From an uncultured Thiogranum sp. (lineage in GTDB: Bacteria > Pseudomonadota > Gammaproteobacteria > DSM-19610): a stretch of 51,304 bases of DNA. Positions within the stretch are counted from its first letter, which is position 1. Every line of letters starts with the position of its first letter. Below are positions 45,144 to 51,304 of the stretch, piece after piece. The stretch spans positions 1 through 51,304 of the forward strand of contig CAJXFW010000003.1 in assembly GCA_913053655.1 (NCBI GenBank). Direction: 5' to 3'. Made by a program: the position numbers and the translations under genes. The notes under the pieces are model-generated. The model was given only the letters and a program-made list of their open reading frames with translations, made no database searches and was not told where the DNA came from.

Positions 45144-48010
45144 GTTTCAATCCACGCACCCGCGTGGGGCGCGACGTTTAGCTAACAGCAGTCTCGATTC
45201 GCTCGAAGGGTTTCAATCCACGCGCCCCGCACGGGGCGTGCCCTGGGAGCGTGCCGTAGAGAGTAACGATATAGTCAGTTTCAATCCACGCGCCCCGCAC
45301 GGGGCGCGACATAATTTACTAACGCGCGGATTACCCACACCGTTTGTTTCAATCCACGCGCCCCGCACGGGGCGCGACGCCGGAACGATGAGCGAATATA
45401 CCCCGGGCATGAGCGTTTCAATCCACGCGCCCCGCACGGGGCGCGACTTATTTATTTATTCTCATTTTATGTATTTATGTATGTTTCAATCCACGCGCCC
45501 CGCACGGGGCGCGACATTGGCCGAACGCGGATGATATTGCTGAGGATTTGTTTCAATCCACGCGCCCCGCACGGGGCGCGACGACGACGAACGCCAGCGC
45601 GTGTTTGACGGAATAGGTTTCAATCCACGCGCCCCGCACGGGGCGCGACGTTCTCTGGATTGTTCTCGCTCCACCAGTTCCAGAAAGTTTCAATCCACGC
45701 GCCCCGCACGGGGCGCGACTCTGAAATTATCATTTATCGGCTATAAACAGTATGTTTCAATCCACGCGCCCCGCACGGGGCGCGACGTATCTCGGTGCAA
45801 CCGTGGCGGTGGGAAAATAATGTTTCAATCCACGCGCCCCGCACGGGGCGCGACTCGATTTGTCGGTCAATATTGGATAGTTTGATAGAGTTTCAATCCA
45901 CGCGCCCCGCACGGGGCGCGACACGATATCAATTGACGACTCAGAATTGGGTAACATCGTTTCAATCCACGCGCCCCGCACGGGGCGCGACCGTACTTGA
46001 ATTGTTGGCGCTTGGCAGTCAGGTTGTTTCAATCCACGCGCCCCGCACGGGGCGCGACAGGGCACTAACCGTGCCGTATTGAATTTCAGCATGTTTCAAT
46101 CCACGCGCCCCGCACGGGGCGCGACCAATTCCTTATCGTTTAAACCTGGGGAATTGATTGTTTCAATCCACGCGCCCCGCACGGGGCGCGACCCTTCAGT
46201 TTGGATTCAAATGCCGACATCAATCCGTTTCAATCCACGCGCCCCGCACGGGGCGCGACTTTGTACTTGTTCTAGTGTTTGTTTATTGGATTCGGTTTCA
46301 ATCCACGCGCCCCGCACGGGGCGCGACTTTCCCCATGGCTCGTTCGAGGATCCCTATGGGGTTTCAATCCACGCGCCCCGCACGGGGCGCGACGGTTCGG
46401 GTGATGATGGTCTGTGGCGCTTCAAGCAGGTTTCAATCCACGCGCCCCGCACGGGGCGCGACCCTGATAAACTTTGCAACACGCCTGGCAAAAGTAGTTT
46501 CAATCCACGCGCCCCGCACGGGGCGCGACAGCCATTCCTTGGGGTTATTGCCCGTCGGGTATGGTTTCAATCCACGCGCCCCGCACGGGGCGCGACGGGG
46601 ATCAGTGTGCTATTGATCATACCGCGCGGTGTTTCAATCCACGCGCCCCGCACGGGGCGCGACACAGGCACGCCGTGGCGCAATTATCCACCAGCAGTTT
46701 CAATCCACGCGCCCCGCACGGGGCGCGACAATATACCGGCATCCAGTTCCTGTATGGTTAATGTGTTTCAATCCACGCGCCCCGCACGGGGCGCGACCTT
46801 CTCTATAAAGCATAACTGGCGCGGGTATGGTCGTTTCAATCCACGCGCCCCGCACGGGGCGCGACTGTAATGTGTCGATATATTCAGGCGATTGCCCTGA
46901 GTTTCAATCCACGCGCCCCGCACGGGGCGCGACGTCGCGATCGGCGTAGGGACCGTGCTCTACAACGCGTTTCAATCCACGCGCCCCGCACGGGGCGCGA
47001 CCATAAACATTTAAGCATAATTTCACCTATAATAAGTTTCAATCCACGCGCCCCGCACGGGGCGCGACCGGTCTGTCGTGGCGGGCTGTGTTCGGTTTTA
47101 CAGTTTCAATCCACGCGCCCCGCACGGGGCGCGACCAAAGCATTGTACTGGCGAGAAGGGATTAAAGTTGTTTCAATCCACGCGCCCCGCACGGGGCGCG
47201 ACAGCAGGACATTAAAGCCAAGGTCATGGCCATACAGTTTCAATCCACGCGCCCCGCACGGGGCGCGACGTGGCCCAGACAAAAGGTTACTGGTACATCC
47301 CGGTTTCAATCCACGCGCCCCGCACGGGGCGCGACATTGGCTGTATCGCCCCCGGCGAACGATTGAACGAGTTTCAATCCACGCGCCCCGCACGGGGCGC
47401 GACATCCAAAAAAACACACCAGACAACGGGTCATATCGTTTCAATCCACGCGCCCCGCACGGGGCGCGACCTGCGGCTATTTGTATGGCTGCGGTGGATA
47501 AAGGGTTTCAATCCACGCGCCCCGCACGGGGCGCGACCTGGTGCGATCACCACGAATGTACCGGCATTGGCTGTTTCAATCCACGCGCCCCGCACGGGGC
47601 GCGACCGGGCAGACGAATGGCATTTATTATCCTTAAAGCGTTTCAATCCACGCGCCCCGCACGGGGCGCGACTACGTGACGGTGACGGTGTCACCGACCG
47701 TATATTTGTTTCAATCCACGCGCCCCGCACGGGGCGCGACTCGCGCGAACGCGAGCCATCGGCTTCGCTTACAATGTTTCAATCCACGCGCCCCGCACGG
47801 GGCGCGACTTTCAGCTTTAATCGTAGCTATTTCAGCTTTAAATGTTTCAATCCACGCGCCCCGCACGGGGCGCGACCGGTAGATTCAACGGCCGCACGCC
47901 GCAATGTTGGTTTCAATCCACGCGCCCCGCACGGGGCGCGACCGGGGTATTGAATAGGCAATAATACCAATAATAGCGTTTCAATCCACGCGCCCCGCAC
48001 GGGGCGCGAC
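45144..48010 (-). CRISPR. CRISPR array, type I-C-like, 43 repeats of 33 bp / 42 spacers
   Basis: + strand repeat GTTTCAATCCACGCGCCCCGCACGGGGCGCGAC; transcribed orientation GTCGCGCCCCGTGCGGGGCGCGTGGATTGAAAC. Hand-counted unit starts from 45144 to 47978, average period ~67.5 bp; first two (leader-distal) repeats are degenerate. Confidence 0.98.
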
Positions 48011-48187
48011 TGTTTAATGCTAACGTGCTAATTATTAAAGAGCAAATACCAGATTCCCGCTAACTCAAAACAATAAAGCAAAAAATATTCGGCAACAAGT
48101 GATTTCAAATGCATGCAGTTTGTTTTTCATAGCCTTAACTCATCCGCTAACCTCACACAGAATCGATGAGAGCGAACGGTTAGCGAT
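48011..48187 (-). promoter_or_regulatory. Putative CRISPR leader
   Basis: AT-rich non-coding region between the intact-repeat end of the array and the cas2 stop codon. Confidence 0.75.
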
Positions 48188-48481
48188 TCACAATATGAGC
48201 GCATCTTTAACGGGATCTGCAACAGGTTTGGCGCCAACGTGTTCTATTTTTTGGCGTCCCTTTTTGCCCAGCATATAAAACCGAAGACTATCCTCTTCAG
48301 GATCGAAGATATCCATTAATTCTTTTTTGAGCATTACGAATTGAGCCGGCGTGACCTCGCATTCAAATACTGAGTTTTGAACACGCATACCGTAATCCAG
48401 ACAGGTTTTGGCAATTCTTCGTAGCCTTCTTTGTCCGCCATCGGATATGACACTAACATCATACGTTATAAGTACCAACAT
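48188..48481 (-). CDS. cas2: CRISPR-associated endoribonuclease Cas2 (type I-C)
   Basis: MLVLITYDVSVISDGGQRRLRRIAKTCLDYGMRVQNSVFECEVT. Confidence 0.95.
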   Translation of the reverse strand: MLVLITYDVSVISDGGQRRLRRIAKTCLDYGMRVQNSVFECEVTPAQFVMLKKELMDIFDPEEDSLRFYMLGKKGRQKIEHVGAKPVADPVKDALIL

Positions 48482-48483
48482 GA

Positions 48484-49500
48484 TTATTTCATCAAGTAAG
48501 GCGGATAATATTCGGTGTCGCCGCGGATATGCCTGGCCAATAACATAGCCTGACAATGGGGTAACAAGCCAATCGGCACTTGCTCTTCAAGATAAGGATG
48601 CATGATTTCAACTTGCTTGCGCTCCTGCCAGGCGGTTAATAATGTCTTTCTGGCATCATCGGTCAAACGTACTGCGCCACTGGCCTCGGTAACAAAGTCT
48701 TTTAACTGGATTTGCTTACGATTGATTAAGGTCAACACAAAACGATCGGCCCAGGGTGCGCGAAATTCTTCGAGTAAATCCAGTGCAAGACTTTGGCGTC
48801 CCGGGCGATCCTGATGCAAAAAGCCAACATAAGGATCGAGACCTACTCCCTGCAAAGCAGATGAGCATTCATGGGTAATCAAGGTATAAACATAGGACAA
48901 TAAAGCATTGACAGGATCAGTCGGCGGGCGGCGCACCCTACCACCGAAAGCAAAACCACTGCCACGCAACAACTCGTTGAATACACCAAAATACGTACTG
49001 GCAGCATCACCTTCTATTCCCATGGCTTCGCTGACGGATTGTGCCTGTTGTGCTCGTCGTAAACTGACGGCTAATTTAGCAACCGCATCACTTAATATTG
49101 CATTTTCTCCGTGGTTGCGAATATCCCGCATCAGCACCAACCGACCATTACTGATTTTAGCTGCAACCATCAAGCGAGCTATAGAAATGGATTGTTCTTC
49201 ATCATCCGCCCAACGATATTGGCTGCGGCGTAGCAGGACATTACCGGTTTGTTTACCCTGAACACGAGCCAGAAATTTTCCGTATTCGGTATAAAACGCC
49301 AGACCTATGCTCTGTTCACCACAGTACCCCATGAGATAAGGTGAAACAGATATTTGGCCAAAACATAGAATATTGGCGATGCTTATTGCAGGAAACTGAC
49401 CGAGTTTTTCCTTACCTTGTTTGATAACAATGGTTTCCCGCTCTTTATGCAGGTAACTTTTCTGTTTAGTAATATAGAGTGTGTTGAGTAGTTTTTTCAC
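48484..49500 (-). CDS. cas1: CRISPR-associated integrase Cas1 (type I-C)
   Basis: MKKLLNTLYITKQKSYLHKERETIVI; GTG start overlaps the stop of the Bro-N gene. Confidence 0.95.
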   Translation of the reverse strand: MKKLLNTLYITKQKSYLHKERETIVIKQGKEKLGQFPAISIANILCFGQISVSPYLMGYCGEQSIGLAFYTEYGKFLARVQGKQTGNVLLRRSQYRWADDEEQSISIARLMVAAKISNGRLVLMRDIRNHGENAILSDAVAKLAVSLRRAQQAQSVSEAMGIEGDAASTYFGVFNELLRGSGFAFGGRVRRPPTDPVNALLSYVYTLITHECSSALQGVGLDPYVGFLHQDRPGRQSLALDLLEEFRAPWADRFVLTLINRKQIQLKDFVTEASGAVRLTDDARKTLLTAWQERKQVEIMHPYLEEQVPIGLLPHCQAMLLARHIRGDTEYYPPYLMK

Positions 49501-50144
49501 GGTCTTTTAGCCGCTTCGCTCATATGATCGCGCAAATTCTGGCTTTGCAGCCCTTTCAATTTCCTGTGATCCTTTACACTAACAGCCGACCATTCCTGGT
49601 GAATGATATTGGTAAGAATGGCAAATTCCTCGCCTTGTCTGATATCGTGATTGCTCCAGTAATCGGTAAGCTTGTTACGGGTTTCCTGCCCTGTCATGCG
49701 TTGTTGAATCCACTTTTCGCTACGGCCATGTTTCTGCCAGGTTTCCCTTGCGCGATTGAGAGACATTGCTGGATCAGCCATTTCCTGCATTCGCTCATAA
49801 CCCACCTTGGCCAGCCAGAGCTTGATTGGCTCGGCTTTAGGGCTGGGTACGGATTGCACAAGGCGAAGCAGGGTTTCAGCAGTGGCAACATCAGTGAGGT
49901 ATCTTTTCCCATCTGCGGCGGGTAATTTCAGTTGGTTACAATTTGTAACCAACTCACTGCCTTCCTTTTTTAGCCTGTTTTTCAATACCTTCCAGTAATT
50001 TCTGGCTGCTTTATAATCAGACTGTTGGGTTAATACCTGCACTATATCAATCACCGAAAACCACCAGATTTCCGCCTCTTCATCATAAACCCGGCGGATC
50101 TGGTAATCCTCGAATAAGGTCATATCAGTTTTCATTTGAATCAC
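49497..50144 (-). CDS. Bro-N domain protein (phage antirepressor-like), apparently C-terminally shortened
   Basis: MTLFEDYQIRRVYDEEAEIWWFSVIDIVQVLTQQSDYKAARNYWKVLKNRLKKEGSELVTNCNQLKLPAADGKRYLTDVATAETLLRLVQSVPSPKAEPIKLWLAKVG. Start uncertain (50144, 50135 or 50123). Confidence 0.88.
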   Translation of the reverse strand: MIQMKTDMTLFEDYQIRRVYDEEAEIWWFSVIDIVQVLTQQSDYKAARNYWKVLKNRLKKEGSELVTNCNQLKLPAADGKRYLTDVATAETLLRLVQSVPSPKAEPIKLWLAKVGYERMQEMADPAMSLNRARETWQKHGRSEKWIQQRMTGQETRNKLTDYWSNHDIRQGEEFAILTNIIHQEWSAVSVKDHRKLKGLQSQNLRDHMSEAAKRP

Positions 50145-50775
50145 TCCCTGTTAATTCTGTAAAAAGTCCCGCAATGTAAGCTCCCGAATGATCGCGCCGA
50201 AAAGTATCCGGCTCACATAAATCAACTAATGAGCAGGCGCGACAGCGTTTCTTTTGTTCTGTGGGTAGCGGGGTGTTGCCGGATGCCAGTACTTTATGCG
50301 CCCCTTCAATAGCCGCAAGCGTCACACGTCGCAAAACATCATCAAACAAAACAGGTTCCCGTTTTCTCACCTGCCAGTACCACAAAGCACCTTCATCAAT
50401 TTGTACCTCGCGCATTTCTTCCAGGCACAACGCCTGCGCACAAAGCTGAATTTTGTCCCAGTCTTCAATCTTCGGCTTGCCACGTTTATATTCCACAGGG
50501 AAGTATTTAATTGGCGGCTTGCCTTCTATTTCCAGCAGATCGAGCTTGCCGGTAAGTCGCATTTGCTGTGACTTGACGGCAACCCCACGCTCATAGCGCA
50601 CGTTGCCACGCTGCTCCGGTTCGCAACTATCGACACGTTCATGCAATACATTGCCGTGGGCAGTGAAATAGTTATCCGCCCACACCTGTTCGACATGGAT
50701 CAGCGCAAACTGGCGAGGACAATAGGCATAGTGTTGCAGCACCGAGATAAGAATTAATTGATCGGAATCGCCCAT
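50125..50775 (-). CDS. cas4: CRISPR-associated exonuclease Cas4
   Basis: LQHYAYCPRQFALIHVEQ...VEYKRGKPK...CRACSLVDLCEP (RecB-like nuclease with Cys cluster). Start may be 50802. Confidence 0.93.
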   Translation of the reverse strand: MGDSDQLILISVLQHYAYCPRQFALIHVEQVWADNYFTAHGNVLHERVDSCEPEQRGNVRYERGVAVKSQQMRLTGKLDLLEIEGKPPIKYFPVEYKRGKPKIEDWDKIQLCAQALCLEEMREVQIDEGALWYWQVRKREPVLFDDVLRRVTLAAIEGAHKVLASGNTPLPTEQKKRCRACSLVDLCEPDTFRRDHSGAYIAGLFTELTGSDSNEN

Positions 50776-50804
50776 AAGAGATGTAGTATCAGGTGCCTCC
50801 ACCC

Positions 50805-51304
50805 TTATTGATCGTCGCTCTCTTTTTTCTGTAAGCTGATCAGCTTGTCAAAGTCTGATTCGAACAACCTATCTTGAACAATACGGTATTTTTCAAACTC
50901 GCTTTCAGCATAATCCTTGGCAATTTTGGCGGTAATTTCACCACTGCCTTGCAATATATCGCGTTCATCAAATTCCAGAAATAAATCGAGGCGTTTACTC
51001 CAATCCTCCATGGTCATTGGGACTTTTCGCTTCGCGCGGTCTTCAGCCAGATCAAGGTAAGCGTTAACAATACGCCCCAGAGATTCAAGCTCATCTTTTT
51101 GCAAATAATTTTTAGCCACAGTCACATCGGGTTTTACAATTTTACCCTCGGGCGCCTTGTCCCAACTGGTTAGCCCCATGTGCTCTTTTTCACTGTCGGC
51201 ACGTTGCATGATGAGTTCAGCCGCTGTCTGCCCGTGAATAGCATAGTGGAGTTTGTTTTGTACCCTGGCGAAGAAATCCTGGGTGGTTTGATTGTTTTTG
51301 TTGT
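50805..51304 (-). CDS. RhuM-family protein (partial, runs off window)
   Basis: Open to the window edge: TTQDFFARVQNKLHYAIHGQTAAELIMQRADSEKEHMGLTSWDKAPEGKIVKPDVTVAKNYLQKDELESLGRIVNAYLDLAEDRAKRKVPMTMEDWSKRLDLFLEF...AKDYAESEFEKYRIVQDRLFESDFDKL. Matches Virulence_RhuM family as I remember it. Confidence 0.87.
   Translation of the reverse strand, partial: NKNNQTTQDFFARVQNKLHYAIHGQTAAELIMQRADSEKEHMGLTSWDKAPEGKIVKPDVTVAKNYLQKDELESLGRIVNAYLDLAEDRAKRKVPMTMEDWSKRLDLFLEFDERDILQGSGEITAKIAKDYAESEFEKYRIVQDRLFESDFDKLISLQKKESDDQ

Noticed and set aside
45088-47953. Long ORFs across the CRISPR array (FQSTRPARGAT / VSIHAPRTGRD / FNPRAPHGAR repeats)
   Set aside because: Translation of the 33-bp repeat in different frames; a well-known annotation artefact, not genes.
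50805-51209. RhuM-position gene as Cas7 (Csd2), the usual neighbour of cas4
   Set aside because: Sequence (AKNYLQKDELESLGRIVNAYLDLAEDRAKRKVPMTMEDW) matches RhuM, not Cas7.

Overview
Gammaproteobacterial chromosome segment (ORFs read mostly on the - strand). Left to right: a T2SS block gspF-E-D-C; rhlB; trxA; rho; gamma-carbonic anhydrase; coq7; a decayed 3' remnant of speD; an osmC-family gene; crp/vfr; trpC-D-G. A four-gene NRPS-like cassette follows, lying between trpG and trpE: condensation domain, ThDP enzyme, isocitrate-lyase/PEP-mutase-family enzyme, AMP-ligase+carrier protein. Next come trpE, gph, rpe, a CopD-like gene, djlA, small ORFs, a 1400+ aa cNMP/rhodanese/coiled-coil/SUMF1 protein, an HU-like protein, a TerB-like protein, an S8 protease with a C-terminal sorting-like tail, gspB and an ExeA-like ATPase, an alpha/beta hydrolase, and a split class II ribonucleotide reductase (nrdJb + nrdJa, the latter with two inteins). 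The right end is a type I-C-like CRISPR array (43 repeats by my hand count), leader, cas2, cas1 and cas4. A Bro-N-domain gene is wedged between cas4 and cas1, and a RhuM-family gene lies directly upstream of cas4. The best candidates for something undescribed are (1) the RhuM-cas4-BroN-cas1-cas2 operon, (2) the NRPS-like cassette inside the trp locus, including a ThDP enzyme whose usual catalytic Glu reads as Gln, and (3) the cNMP-rhodanese-SUMF1 membrane protein. All calls come from reading sequence and remembered family motifs; no database search was run.
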